From: Alligator mississippiensis
Lineage: Eukaryota > Chordata > Crocodylia > Alligatoridae
DNA: 64,000 nucleotides
Reading direction: 5' to 3'
Assembly: GCF_030867095.1 (NCBI RefSeq)
Contig: NC_081826.1
Span: forward strand, 251,204,251-251,268,250
In this document: positions 1 to 13,800 of the stretch, in pieces
Layout of the letters: each line of letters starts with the position of its first letter
Position numbering within the stretch: position 1 is the first letter of the stretch
The notes under the pieces: generated by a model
The model's database searches: none
The model's input: only the letters and a program-made list of their open reading frames with translations
What the model was told of the DNA's origin: nothing
Program-made: the position numbers and the translations under genes

Positions 1-84
1 CTGGCTTATTTGACACTTTCCCAGTGACAGAGAACAGGAAAGTAGAACAGCACTGTAAATGACCAGACCACTCCATCCAGGAAG

Positions 85-235
85 ACCACAGACCATCTGC
101 AGATGCTTCCTCAGCCTGACGAAGGGTGTTTGTGCTCGAAAGCACGCTAAGAAGATTTTTTTTCCAAATATTTTAGTTGGTCTAATAAAAGATACCAGAT
201 TTACCAAAAGAACTTGTGTGCCTGGTGAAATAAAA
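85..235 (+). mobile_element. Penelope-like element 3' tail fragment
   Basis: A degraded copy of the tail also present at 62.1 kb: a 'cctgacgaagggtgtttgtg' block, then 'agttggtctaataaaagat' (about 176-194). The element reads on + here. Only the terminal non-coding part is kept. Confidence 0.55.
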
Positions 236-1360
236 CACCTAAGTGTGTTGTCATAGTACATGGTGGCCATGTAGACTTATAGTTTGAGTTGTTCACATTT
301 TCTTACACTTTCTCTTTCTGCCAAAACTGAAAACCATTTCTCTCTCTCTCTCCCCCGCCTCCTCTATCTTCAGTATAGGGAAATAATAATAACAACCCTT
401 TTGTAGTTAAAGGTTGCAACTAGCTTTCAAAGTTCTCTTTTAATTTTTATAACCTTTGCTTGGGAAGCCGTTTTGGGATGAATACTGCCAGACTTATTCT
501 GGAAGCAACAGAGAAGAAAACTGTCAGATTTTTTGAGTCTTAGGTTAAACTGCCTAAAGTTTCTTTATCTTCTCTTTGCTCTATAATGGCTTGTTACTGC
601 TTTACATTTTGTATATAGTCAGTTCTCCATTAACTCATCTGCTGGCTTAATTTAGTCTTCAGAAAATTTTGGTTTCATGTTTTAGATAATCTTGAGGTCC
701 ATTTTTACTTTCAAAATGTCACTTGGAGTTTTCTGTCACTCCAGCAACAGCATGATTGGATATTGTACATATGAATATGTTAGTGGATGGTTACCTCTTA
801 GAATATAAAGATGATGTTATAGCCAATAAGCATGTTTTTGCTTAAGTAGTAGATATGTGGTTTAGGGTACCTGATCTGGGTTTCAGTACTGTGTTGGGGG
901 TATAGTGATGACATTGCAAGTCTAGTTTTGGTTATCTGTGTAAGTCCAAACATTCCCTGCTTCCCTCTCCCTTGCCCCCCAACCAACAATAAAAATCATC
1001 CTTAGAAACTGTTGAGATCTTCTTCAGAACTAGAGCACTCTGAATAATCAGATTAAATTAAGTACCTTTTAAAATGAATTTAAGTTTTCTGCAAAATGCT
1101 GTTTCACTGTGCTCCTTTACCCCACAAAATCACATTACAATACAAAAAGTAAAATTAGAGTTAAGTCTAAAAATGGCTTTGTCTAAAAACTGAAGTTTAA
1201 ATGTTACAGAAACTGTCATTGTTTGAAAACTAAACATGCTTCACTGTCAGTTAAGCTGAGAAGGAAGAAAATATGGTGATGGAAATTCGTTTTGGCTGTT
1301 AACTTTCAAAAGATAAAAGAAACATAGATAAAAAAATGATCAAAGTGGCCACTTTTATTT

Positions 1361-1758
1361 AGGAATCAGATCAGAATTTGTGGTAGAGGTGATACCTTTT
1401 ATTAGACCAACTAGATTTGTGCAAAAAAAATGTTTATTTGCAAGCTTTTAAGCACAAGCACCCTTCTTCAGGCATAGGAGAAAAGATTGAAAAAGTTATC
1501 CTAGGTAGAATTTAGAGTTCATATTTCATAGGAAAGTTAAAGGTGTGGTAAAATCTCCTGCTTGGAATAGTTCATTTTATGCAGATTAGGCTTTGAGAAA
1601 AGTTGGAATAGTCTGTTGACCTCAACATTGTTTGATGGTAAGCAGGACCTTCAACTCTCCTATGAAATACGAACTTTCATTTCTACCTAGGAGAACTTCT
1701 ATAATCTTTTTTCCTATGCCTGAAGAAGGGTGCTTGTGCACCAAAACTTGTAAATAAA

Positions 1759-1796
<38 letters not shown>

Positions 1797-1857
1797 AAAA
1801 ATCGAGTTGGTTTAATGAAAGATATCACCTCTACCACAAGTTCTGATTCCTTTTGCC
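1361..1857. repeat. Long inverted repeat of two opposed Penelope-type tails
   Basis: The left arm (about 1361-1535) and right arm (about 1647-1857) are reverse complements with scattered mismatches. Shared blocks include 'tggtagaggtgata' at the outer ends, 'aagcacccttcttcaggcat' nearer the middle, and a tract related to 'ttattagaccaact'. The last two are the terminal motifs of the Penelope-like element at 62.1 kb. The right arm carries a poly-T run of about 35 bases (1761-1795). Roughly 110 bases of unpaired sequence lie between the arms. Confidence 0.75.
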
Positions 1858-3084
1858 TCTAGACCAATATGGCTACAACCTAGATACTTGACACTTTTTT
1901 ATTTAGGTTTTTATGCTATCCATCATTGTATTATTTACACTGATTCCCCGTTAAAACAAGTCTTTAATTTATTATGTCTATTTGCTAGATAAGATAAGGT
2001 AACTGAGGAACCTTATCTTATCTATCAAATGGACATCGAATGCTAAGTCTGACTTGTTAAAAGTTGCAGAGAGGCTTGCAACCAGGGTGAGAACAGAACC
2101 CTTATAGTGCATCTGTCTTATGCCACCTCACCACTGTGTCCTAAATTCCTAATTTGGAGCTTGAAAACAACTTCTATTTGTTTGAACTTGAGCTTTGAAA
2201 CTCTTTGATTAAATTCTCCAGCAAAAGGTAAGCTGGGAAGGGAAGTGGCAAGCATTCCCTTTGAAGTTCATCTGTGCTATTGCAGTGGGAATTCAAGAGG
2301 AAATAAGTCTGGCACGTATCAATAGCTTGCTAATATACTGCCCATTACAACATAACACTTATTCTGAAATAAACCATTTCTGTCATTTTCCTAAGACACC
2401 AAAGCGAGTAAAACATTAAAGGACTTGCAAAGTGGAGATGTTAAAATTGTTTTTTGGGGATATTTTTGGCTGTTTTATACTCTAAATAGAAGATATGAAA
2501 ACTGTTTTAAAGCTGAAATAATGTATCACCAAAGAGAAGTCTAGTTACCTGATCTACTGAAAGACTTTGGACAATTTATAATTTGGAACATGTCCAATCT
2601 AACTCCCAGGACAAGGGTGGTGCTGGGTCTTATAAGGCCTCTCTCCCAAATACTAATTGGAAAGTAGAGTTAAACTGATATTAACAAACACAGACTTAAA
2701 TATGTGGACCAAAATCTTTCCCTATCATCTCTTGCCTTCTTATGATGTCAGTTTCTCCAGGTGTCAGGGAGGAACCCAGAATAGCTGACCAGAATTTTTA
2801 AAGTAACTGAGGAGCTTAATAATTGAGGCAGAAAAATATGCAAAATCTGCATTTTCAAATCTACAAGAAGAGAGAAAGATACCTTTAAGAAAGACAGTAG
2901 CATGCTTTGAATATCGTGAATACCTGGCTTAAAAGAGATCTGCTCTTTTTTAGTTCAGTAAGGCCCTTACATTCAGATACTTAGTTACATAAGTGACATG
3001 GTTTCTGTGAAGTTCTTCCTTATGGTTATGTATATGCATAAAAGGCCCTACTTTTAGTGGCAATATGTATGACATCAGGCAACA

Positions 3085-3942
3085 TTTCATATATTTCATA
3101 GACATTGTGGCTGGAAGGGACCTCAAAAGATCGAGTCCAGCCCCCTGCCCGAAGGGCAGGAAGTCAACTGAGGCATAGAATCCCAGCAAGATAGCATCCA
3201 ATTTACTCTTGAAGGTGTTCAATGTAGGTGCTTGAACCACCTCCGATGGCAGGCTATTTCAGACCTTGGGGGCTTGGACACTAAAGAAATTCTTCCTTAT
3301 GTCCAACTTGAAACGGTCTTGCAGTTTATAACCGTTCGACCTTGTCATCCCTTGGGGTGCTCTGGTGAACAAATGTTCCCCCAGATACTGGTGGTCACCC
3401 CTGATAAACTTATAGGTGGCCATCAGATCACCCATGAGCCTGTGCTTTTACAGGCTAAAGGGTCTCATAGCTCTCAGTCTGTTGTCGTAAGGTCTGTTTT
3501 CCTGACCTCTGATCATGTGCGTGGCTCTTCTCTGGACTCTCTCAAGCTTCTCCACATCCTTTTTGAATTGTGGGGCCCAAAACTGGACGTAGTACTCCAG
3601 CTGCAGCCTCACCAAGGCCGAATACAACGGGAGAATGACGTCCTGGTATTTGGTTGAGAAGCATCTATGGATGCAAACCAGCATTTTGGTCACTTTACTA
3701 GCCACAGCATCACACTGAAGGCTCATGTTCATCTTGTGGTCAGTGATGACCTCCCAAGTCTCTTTCTTCTGTAGTGTTAGCCAGTGTAGCACTGCCAAGC
3801 CTATAAGCATGCTGCAGGTTTTTCTTCCCAAGGTGGAGAACATTGACTCCAATGTTCACATCACGAATGAAGATGTTGAACAATATAGGTCCAAGGACAG
3901 AGCCTTGAGGGACTCCACTGGTCACAGGGCACCATGACAATT
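3085..3942 (-). mobile_element. CR1 LINE, 5'-truncated 3' part
   Basis: Read on the minus strand, this decodes with frameshifts to the end of CR1 ORF2: [18 protein letters not shown] at about 3880-3920, then LERVQRRATHMIRGQ and the tail up to the 3' end at 3085. It is a dead copy, similar in type to the longer element at 40.5 kb. Confidence 0.88.
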
Positions 3943-4678
3943 GAACATTGCCATTGTGTGAAGCAGAACAAAAGTAGCAGCTGAGGCAAGCTTGATTAAG
4001 TGATAGACCTGGATTTGTAATCTAATTTCAGAAATGCTCATGGTACAAAAGTCTCCTTTAGCGTGCAGTGGAATACTTCTTTAAAGGTACAATGCAGGAT
4101 GCATGGATTTTGACACTATAAACCTTGTACTTTCAGTGCTATATAGCGTAGAACTGTTGCTGTTCTAACATACACTGTCCTTCTGACACAATGGTATTAT
4201 GTGAAGGTTCTTCCCACAGCAATTACATTCCCATATACATATATGCATTTGAAATAAAGCAAGCTTCTATTTAAAGATTTAAAATTCTTAGCCTCTCAAT
4301 TAAGATAAGACCTGCTACTATCCCAGCCCTTTTGAAAGCACCCTTTTTAAGTTAACTTATTTACAAATGAGTCTCAACAACTTCTTTCTTGTCAAATATC
4401 GTAAAGTGTGCCACTATTAAAATAGAACGTCTGACAACAATGTAATGCTGTTAACAGCTCAGGACTGTCTTCTGTAAATAACAGTTTGCTTCTTTAATAG
4501 GGACATATGTGCTTCTAGATTTGAAAACATTTTTCTTAAAAAAAGAAAAACTGAAAGCAAATGGCTGAAGTGAAAAAAATGAGCGTTCAGCCACAAAACT
4601 GTGATATTAGTGCATTAATACTGCATTACTACATATTATCTCTGCATTTTTTATGAGAATTTTGTGTTCTTTCCCCAG

Positions 4679-4821
4679 CCAAAAAACACAAAAACAGGAT
4701 GTTCAGAAATAGTGCCAGTATTGGACTGCCAAGATCAACTTCCTACTTCTATGACACATCCAGTTTATTCAAAAGCTAATGAATGCAAAGGTTATACAGA
4801 CAATACTTATAAATATTCACA
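4679..4821 (+). CDS. OCLN: OCLN exon encoding the variable cytoplasmic linker
   Basis: The exon has 143 nt, preceded by a pyrimidine-rich acceptor (ttctttccccag) and followed by the donor gtaagt. It starts in phase 0 and ends with two bases of a codon. It encodes 47 residues of low-conservation linker (ending [10 protein letters not shown]) between the last membrane helix and the ELL domain. Recognition rests on splice phase and position more than on sequence. Confidence 0.75.
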
Positions 4822-7800
4822 GTAAGTAAACTCTTCTTAGTTTGGTCTTTGCAAATCATTAGAAAGGTAAGGAAACAAATCATTCTAGAGCTAGACCCTT
4901 TCCCCTTTGAAATCAGAGAGAGATTCTTCCTGAACAGCAGAAGAATTTAACATGTGCAGGGGAGGAAAAAAGAGAGGTGGGGAACAGAGTTTTTTTTAAT
5001 ATTTCTTAACCTGTGTATACTGACTGCTCATTCACTGTGTCAGTACAGTGCTGTGGCTTTATGATATTGTGTAGGCTTTGTGTTGAACGTACTTCTTTGT
5101 TAGTAGATTAAAAACAAAATCAAGCAAACTTAATTGACCTATGAGCTTCATCCATCTACAACTGAAAGGGCTAGTCTCAATGCTACACCACTTTTTTTAA
5201 TTAATTATATCATTTTGATGTAAAATGTTGCTAGTCAGTCTGTACAGATAACCTAGGAAATTATGATTCCTTTTGTGTGTCTTTATCCATATTAGTCTGT
5301 TTCTGGAATATTTTTTTTAATTAATGTCATTTGCATAAAACTCTCCATCTTAGTTGTGAGTTGAAATCTAACTCACGATTCTTACTATTATGTTTATTGG
5401 CCCAGGGAAGTTAATGCACAATTTAGTAGCTATGAATGTATAATGTACTAGCTACTTTGCACTTGTGTCCATACTTGTCTTATGTATAAAACGGAAAGCA
5501 TCTCATTCAATTTTTATAGTTAGTGCAGAGTCTTTACTGTGCTGGTAATTCATCCCAGAGCTTATTGCACCCTAACTGTCCTTTATAAATAGACTACTGG
5601 GCATAGAGAATTTTAAACATCCATATATATTATTTTATTTATGTCATTTGTCCTCTAAGCACCAAAGTGGGGAAATATTTCGTGGAAAAAAGAGAAACAA
5701 ATACAGGTACCAAATTGCAAGCAGGTAGGGGTGTAGTGGTGAACAATTGAAGCTGGGTTTGTAAAGGAACATTAAGGAACATTTATTAGAGTGGATGATA
5801 GTAAGGTAAATGCATTATGTTAAAAAAGAAGCTTCTATTTTTTAATGTAGCCTGCGCAGACTCCTTAATTTTCCCACTTGATCAGTCAACTCTTTCCACA
5901 TCTGGGAAAGCCATAGCATGCTACAGGGTATTTGCTTGTCTTCTGCAGTAGTTTGTTTTATTGTTTGTTTCTCCTGGGCTCATCTGTGGTGAATGCTGGT
6001 TGCACTCCTGACTGGGGTAGATGTTTGTTCATGTTTACTGCGTACAACGTCAGAAGTAAACTGAATGGAACAAGATAGAGGAATGAAGTGGATCTTGATG
6101 TTCAAATAAAGACAAATGCTGATACATTTGAGATTACATCAAGGCAGGCAAACTCAATATTTAAAAAAAAAATGTGTGTTTGTGCTTGTGTGTTTGTGAT
6201 ACAATATATAGCTTGTACTGCTTCTTCTCACTGGTCAGGGGACCAATCCAATTCCCTAAATCAGAGCTACAAGGGAGTACTACACATTCTGTGTAGCTAG
6301 GGATATGATGGCATCTCTACAGCCCTGAACTACTCCTAAAACATGTACACATCAATTTTTCTCTGATTTTGATTAGACAAAGGGCTTAGAATGTGACAGG
6401 ATTCATGCTTAGGCTGACAATTTGCAGTGACCCATATCTGCTTGGAGACCAGCCAAGAAGCATTTGGCTGCTTCATGTGCATATCTGCAAAGCTGAACTT
6501 TATTCACCTTGAGGTCTACCACCGTTTGCTCAAATCTAATTGTAGACCTGACTAAATATTTTTAGAAAGAAGAGGACTTTGAATGTTCTTGTTTAAACAC
6601 TGCTTTCACTGTACAACTGTTAATTGGTTACAGCTTGAACATCCAACAATTGCTTAGAACTGTAGATATTTCAATATAAATCTTCTCTTCTCTTTCCTGT
6701 GGACCTTACCTGTCACTTCCCACATTTTCATGAAACTGTGAAGTAGTAAAAGCATTGAGACAGTAATCAGGCCCTTGTACTTATAAAAAATTCACCTTGA
6801 ATTGGCTTACTCAGAGTCAGTTAACCTTGCCTCTCTAAGTGCCTAAGGTTTGCTACCAAACTGTGTAACTTTTAAATGATGGGAAGGAGTGAGGAAAATG
6901 TACATATGCTTCCAATAGCCCAATCTTCCCTTCTAGTTTCTGTCAGTTCAAGGAAGGGCCACAGAGAAGCAGACACTTCGATATGATCCTGGCTGACTGA
7001 GATCAGTTATGATTCTGAATGAAGCCTTGTGACAGGTCTGCTATCCATTCTGTCATGTCATTGTGATACCCAATACACATCTTTACTTATTTTCTCTAAC
7101 AGCTTTGGACTGACATGTATTTTCTGTCCTCCTGGCAGTCAGGCTGCACACTGCTTTCTTCAGAGTAATGCCTTGAACTTAAAACACTATTTTCAGGTGA
7201 TGGAACTGAAACCTTAGGGCTTTTCTCCCCAATTAACAAAGCTAAAAGACTAGAAGTCACTACATGATTATAGGCCCTGTTTATGGAGCTTGTAAAATTG
7301 CAAGTATATCATCATTTTTTTGCTTGGAATCTGAAAATAGCAGCACTAGTCCCAAGTGAATTGTGTGTGATTTATCCTGATCCTACCTAATTGAAATAGT
7401 GTCAAAACTAATTTACTTTCAGTGTTAAGAGCTACTGAGCTCTACAGCTTTAAATCTAAAAGGCTTAGAACCATGTTCACATCAAAAACGAAATTAGGAA
7501 GTACATGCAAAACCCGAATGAAAAATACAAGTTAAGCTGGCACAGAGTAGGAAGAGAGAATCTAAGAAATGGAGCCTGTAGAATGTCCAAAGAGTATGCA
7601 GTCATGATCATGAATTTCCTCTTGATGGAAAATACTTGTATGCTTATTTGCAGCTGTCACCACCAGAATGAGAAGCTCAGTGCAGATACCAGATTTTCTC
7701 TTTTTTTTTAAATTTACCATTGCACTTTTTCTGTTGCTTTTTACTCTCCCCCTTTCATTTTTTCAACTTCAGTCCTAAAATATCAGGCTTGAGACTTTCT

Positions 7801-10800
7801 GTCAAAATCAGTATGCTTTTGCAGTCCTTTCTATAGGTAATAAGAGCTGATTTTCCAAAATATCTAGGGGAGTTTATCCAGCAATAGAAGAAAAAGAATG
7901 ATCAAGTGATTTCAGATCAAGTGATTTCAAACTACATGTCTGGTGACTAGATTTGATAAGTTAAAGGACTTTTGTATTACTTTCCAGATAAGTACTATTT
8001 AAGTCTTAAATGGGGTATAATTTTGAATCTGTAACAAATATACTTAAAACATTTACAAGGACTCTTTTATATATATATATATATATGTAGTTTATTATTT
8101 TTTGAAAGATTAATTCCTCATGGCACATGAAAGCATGCCTAATAACTTGTCCAATGCTAGATGAAAATGGAATATGAAAGCACAGTGGCAATAGAAGAAT
8201 ATAGAAAATCTGTTCCATTTGAGTGTGGAATAAGCACATTGCTATTCTATATTGCATGCAGTTCTCTGTGAATTTATCCTATTAACATGTAATCAATGGA
8301 TTTAGTGTTAGCACTTCAACCTGAAAGTAGCAACTAATAAGATTTTTATTTTGTGTTGGAAGGGATCATTTTGAACTAATAAAGGATGTTAAACCATCGG
8401 ATTATTTTAGTAAAACCACTTACATTGGATCAACCAAACGGCTATCACAAAAGATAAGGGCAGAAAGACCCAACATTGATAACTATGATATGGATTATAC
8501 TACTGCTGGGGAGTCTTGTGATGAACTAGACATCAAGGAGGAATGGGACCGGTAAGAACAATGTTTATATTTCATCAGCATCAGAACAATTCTACTGAAT
8601 CACTTGTGATACTCTGTGATTGGGCTAAACCAAGTAGCAAGCATGGTATCACAGATAAACATGTTAGTGATTAGAAATGTATTAGAAGTAATATAGAAAC
8701 TGTGGGTAGCAGCAGCATGAAGTCTACCACTGGAGCATGAAAAAAGTCAGTGAAAGAAAATGGGTAAGTGTTTGCCCTTTATAACTGGAAGCACTACCTT
8801 TGAAAAGAACACTACCTGACAATGTCTCAAGTAGCTTCTTGGAGGATACTCTTTAGCATGATTATTAAGTCTCTGGATGTCTTGGGGGTGGAGTATCTTT
8901 TGGAAAGGCTCACTAATATTTTAATAGTGTAGGTAAATATATGCTTCCTAGTTTGTTTTGGTGAGTCAACACTGCTCAAGCGGGACTTAGCTAAACCAAG
9001 TCTTTACATGCTGCAAAATCTCCCACATGGCAGCTAAGATTTCTTTGCAACATTCTTGTTATTTCAATACTGGAATGCAGTCACTCTTCCTCACTGCAGA
9101 CAGCAATTCCACAATGAATCAGCTTTTGGTTTTTCCGTGAAAGGTGCAAACAAAAGATGATAGACTTCATTATTGCTTGTATATATGAAGAGATGACACA
9201 TTTAGAGTGGTGAGGAGGGAAACATAAATAATGTTTACTGTGGTCAGTTAGGACTGAAGAGGTCTTTGAATTAAATCATCCACTTCACCAAATAGTAACA
9301 ATCCCTAGACAGTGTATCATGCTAATCTGTGAAACATTTACTTAAACTGAAATATGACATCTTTGACTGTATGGCTATTTTGAAATACAGATTAGCTGGG
9401 AAAGGGGAGCCAGGGAGGAGGAAGGTGGTAGCAACATAATGGAGCAGAATCTAAACCCTCCATTCCAATACACACAATGTATTCATCCAGACTACCATCT
9501 ACTTTGGTACCATTAATTTATAGGACTGCTGCTGCTGTTTTGCACGTATGTAATAGGAACTGAAAAAGTGGAGTAGGGAAATTCCAAAAGACTGAATGCT
9601 TATTGTGTTCAACATTCAAATAGGTGCAAGCAGGCTGACCAGGTACCTATACAGTGGTTAACCTGATGCTAGTCCTAATTATAATAATAGGAAATCTGCA
9701 TGGGATTTAATTGAATTAATGGTTAGGAATACAATTAATATCTATTGTTAATGTAGTTTTATGGGGAAACGTAGGCTTCGTCCACCAGGCCTGACTTAAT
9801 ATGCGAGAGAGATTATCAAGTTTACACAAGTGTATGGTATTGTTTGTTTGTATGGTATTGTAAAGCAAACAAAAATGTTTTTAATGTAACCAAATGCAAA
9901 GTTGCATGTCTAGGAAAAAGGAGAGAAGAATAAAGGCTGTCTCCCATTGAGTAGTGACTTTCAAATGGATTTAGGGAACATAAGGGACAAAACTCATTAG
10001 AAGCTTCTCATGCAGTGCTGTGGAAAATGGGCTAATATGATCCTTGCATGTATAAACAGGGCAGGAAGAGCAGTACTAGGGTCAAGAATTTAAAAATCCT
10101 GTTGAAAAACTGGAGAAGGATAGCAAAGGGATGCAAAAAATTGTGTGCTGGAAAAATGCCTTGTACTGAGAGACTTTAGAGGCCCAATTTTTGCTTACCC
10201 AAAAGAAGATTGGGAGGTTTTTCAATTGGTCCACAAAACCTTTGCAGGGAGAAAAGGCTGGGGTTTGGAAGGCCTCTTGAATCCAGCAGAGAAAGGCATA
10301 ACAAGAAACAAAAGCTGAAAGCTAAAGCCAAGAAAATTAGTTACGAAGAATGTAAATGTAAATAAGGGTGATGAACCACTGGAATAAAATTGGGAATGTT
10401 GAAGTCTCAATCTATTGATTTCTTTAGTGCTAGACAGGGATCTTTCTGGAAGATATTCCTCAGCCAAAACAAAACTTACTAAACTCAGTTCCAGGGTATC
10501 TGGTCTGTGAGGCACCAAAAATCAAGTTAGATGATTTGACGATCCCTTCTAATTTTAAACCTGATAGATATGCAGTGTTACAAATACTCATTAGTGACTT
10601 GTTATGTGGCTTTACTGGGGTAATTACTTCTTTAATAAGCAATGACTTTTGCCCAAAGCCTAGAATGCAGTATTGCCCACATCATCCTATAAGTAAATCT
10701 GTTATTCCTATTCTAGCCTGTCCTGTCCTCTGTTGTATATGTGTAACAAGGATTATTATTATTTTTTTAAATTATTTTTCTCTTAGGGAATACCCACCAG

Positions 10801-13800
10801 TTACATCAGATGAACAAAGGCAAGCATACAAGAGAGACTTTGATGCTGAACTGCAGGAATACAGGGGTTTACAAGCTGAACTTGAAGAAATCAAAGAAGA
10901 ACTCCGTTACTTGGATAAAGAATTGGATGAGTACAATGAGGACACTGAGGAATATAAGGTATTTTTATAGCTAATTTGAATATTTATGCAAGATGTATAC
11001 AGAGAAAGGGGAATGCTTAACTGATTTATGAAAAGATGCAATGTGATTACTAGTAAAGACTAACTTTGTCATCAATTCCTACATATCAAGCAAAAATGTG
11101 GGAGTTAATTCCTCACCAATGCAAATCCTAATTAATTTATACTTAAAGGATCTTTTTAGCTTTTAGTAACTGATAAATACAGTCGCTAAAACTTTGGTGA
11201 GATAATGAGCTTTAAACCTCTCTTTAAAAGTAAAAAATATTATGAACTAGGTGGTGGGGGAGGAAGAGCTTCACTATTTTTAGAGAAGGGTGAGTATAGA
11301 TCCTAGGATTTGTTTCAGTATTAAAAATCTTGGCCTGGTTTTAAAGGCATCCATATACTGGTAGAATGCTGATGGTGAAACTCTCTTCTGGCTTTAGGAT
11401 TGTCTTGATTACCAGTTCCCCACTTCTAGATTTTTACTGTATGGGCCCTGTCTTAAGTGGAGACAGCATGAGCAAACACATCTGAACATGAGTAGATCAG
11501 CTACAGTTCCAATTTCTAGCAACAGATCTCTCAAGATTGATTGTCAGGTTAAAATTAAAAAGCCATTTTTATACCCTTTCATTTGACTGCTTGTCTCTAA
11601 AGTAAAGCTACACATTAGGAATGGCAATGAAATCAGTTGTCTTCTTTATTTAACTACATTTTCCCCTTAATTCTAGGCTGCTGCTGATGAATATAATAGA
11701 CTAAAAGATATAAAAGCAGTAAGTGTCCTAAGGTTCTCATACTCCTGTTTATTCCTATATTTTTTGGTTTTTGTCCTCCTCTTTTTCTTCCTTGTCTCAC
11801 TTAGATGCACAGTGACACCCATAGGGAGTGGATGTTAAGATGTTATATTGGAATTCAGGGGGACAAACTTGGTCTAGACACACATTGAGTGTAGTTACTA
11901 GTTATGACTGCTTTTACCAGAACTGGAATTAGTCTAAACTTCCGTATATGACACTTGTAAATGAGAATTTGGTGAGATTTTTTCAATTATTTGTCACAGT
12001 CCTGAGTTAATGGCATAGTGACCACATGTTGGCCTAAAACACTTCTATGATTTTTTTTTTTTGGTTACTTATTAAACTGGAATTCTAATAATAGTATTGG
12101 CTGTCCAATATCCTGATATTCCAGTGCTGGCCTTCTTCCAATTTAGTTTGCATCTGTTAAAATGTGTAGGTCTGCAATCAAATGTTGGTAAGTGACTAAG
12201 ATTGTATTTTCAAGGCATGAACTGAATGGGCAGACTGGTCTTTCCTTTCTACCTTCTCTAAGGATGAACCCAGCAAGTATAAATCTTGGCACTCATCCCT
12301 TTTAACATTTTCATTGCCAACCTTGGTGCAAGAATTCAGATGTGCACTTATAAAAGTTATGGGTTGTACTGCCTTATTTAACTCAGCAAAACAAAGGTTG
12401 AAAGGGGATATGATTACTTATGTATAAATACTGGTGAGGGAGAAGAACTATTTAAGTTAAAGAGCAATGGTGGCATGGGATTAAATCGAGACAAATGTAG
12501 ACAACACATTAGAAGAGGGTTTCCAGTCATAAGAACAGAGCAGTGTTTTGATCTAGTCTTCTAAAAAAAAAAATAGTGTGGGCAAGGAACCTAAATTTCT
12601 TTAAGATGGAACTTGACAAGCTTATGGAAGGCCTGGGCTGTTCTGGGATGTGATGTGTAATTAGAGCATGTCATGTGGATTTGAGTATTTAGTGTTCTCA
12701 TTAAGGGGTTGAAAGGGAACTGTTTCTGGTGGGAGATGCCTGGAAATACTGTAATTCAGGGCTTTGACTGGATACATACACAGACCAGAAAGAATCCTGT
12801 TTCCCCTATTCATGCATCATTTAGCTTCTAGGTATCTTACCTTCTTCTGAGGCATTGCACTGGACATTGGGTGCAGCAAGATGTGGGAGGTTAGGTGGGG
12901 TGCACTGATGTTTCCAGGGGTTGCCAGGCTTCATGGCTGCCATGAGACAGTTGCAAACACAAACCTTAAATGCTCAAACACTAAACATAAAGAATAAACG
13001 GGTGCTTGAGTCATGAGATGGTGCGTGTGTGTTTAAACTCTCAGGGATCGCAGTGCTAGAACTGAAAATATGTAATTCCTACATTAGCAATATGCCTGAA
13101 TATGTCTGCTGCTGACACTTAAGGACCTTAGCTGCTTTAGTTGTTACATAGGTCTGGGTCTAGACCTGTTAAAGTTTCCTACTTTGATTGCCCATAAACA
13201 ACTTTTTCCTTGTAAACTGTGAAGTTTCCTAGGAATGTTGATTTTTTTTTTTTTTTTTTTTTTTTAATAGCAGGATGATTAAGCAGGGGTAACAAGTGAA
13301 GTAATCTTTAACTGTATAAAAATTACTTAAAGCTTTAATTTCTTTGCCACTGTACAATCTGCCAGAGCTATGTATAAACAGATGAGCAGCTCAGATCCTT
13401 TCCAGATATGGCTCAGTTTATATTTACTGACTTTATATTTACTAACTTCGTTTATCTTTACTGACTTTAAAAACTTGGATATTTTATGTCTAAGGTCCTT
13501 GGCTTAAAATTGGTTTTAATATTGAGCTACAGTCAGAGCACTTTTTGCTGGAGAGGTATGCTTTTATATCTATCCTGTTTCTCTGATGCAGTGTTTTCAA
13601 CCTTTTTATATTCAAGGCACCCTTCCACAACTTTTCTGAATTTAGTGGCATGCCATCTCAAAGACGAATTTAACTTATTTTTTTTACTATAGAAAAATAA
13701 TAGAGCAGTTCTTTTGCAAATAACTCAAACAGACCACAACAGCTCAGAATGCTATTGACACAATGGATTCCTATTTGAAATCTTTTGGTTTATCTCAGAG

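Larger units (their letters stand above)
1..4678 (+). other. Intron or upstream part of OCLN
   Basis: This is AT-rich non-coding sequence. Apart from the Penelope tail at the left edge, the hairpin at 1.36-1.86 kb and the CR1 piece at 3.08-3.94 kb, I see no exon. The MARVEL-domain exons of occludin were looked for and not found. Confidence 0.55.

Noticed and set aside
10536-10786. Upstream extension of the OCLN exon reading frame
   Set aside because: It is an intron reading through. The acceptor tctcttag at 10786 and the conserved EYPPVTSD start fix the exon border.
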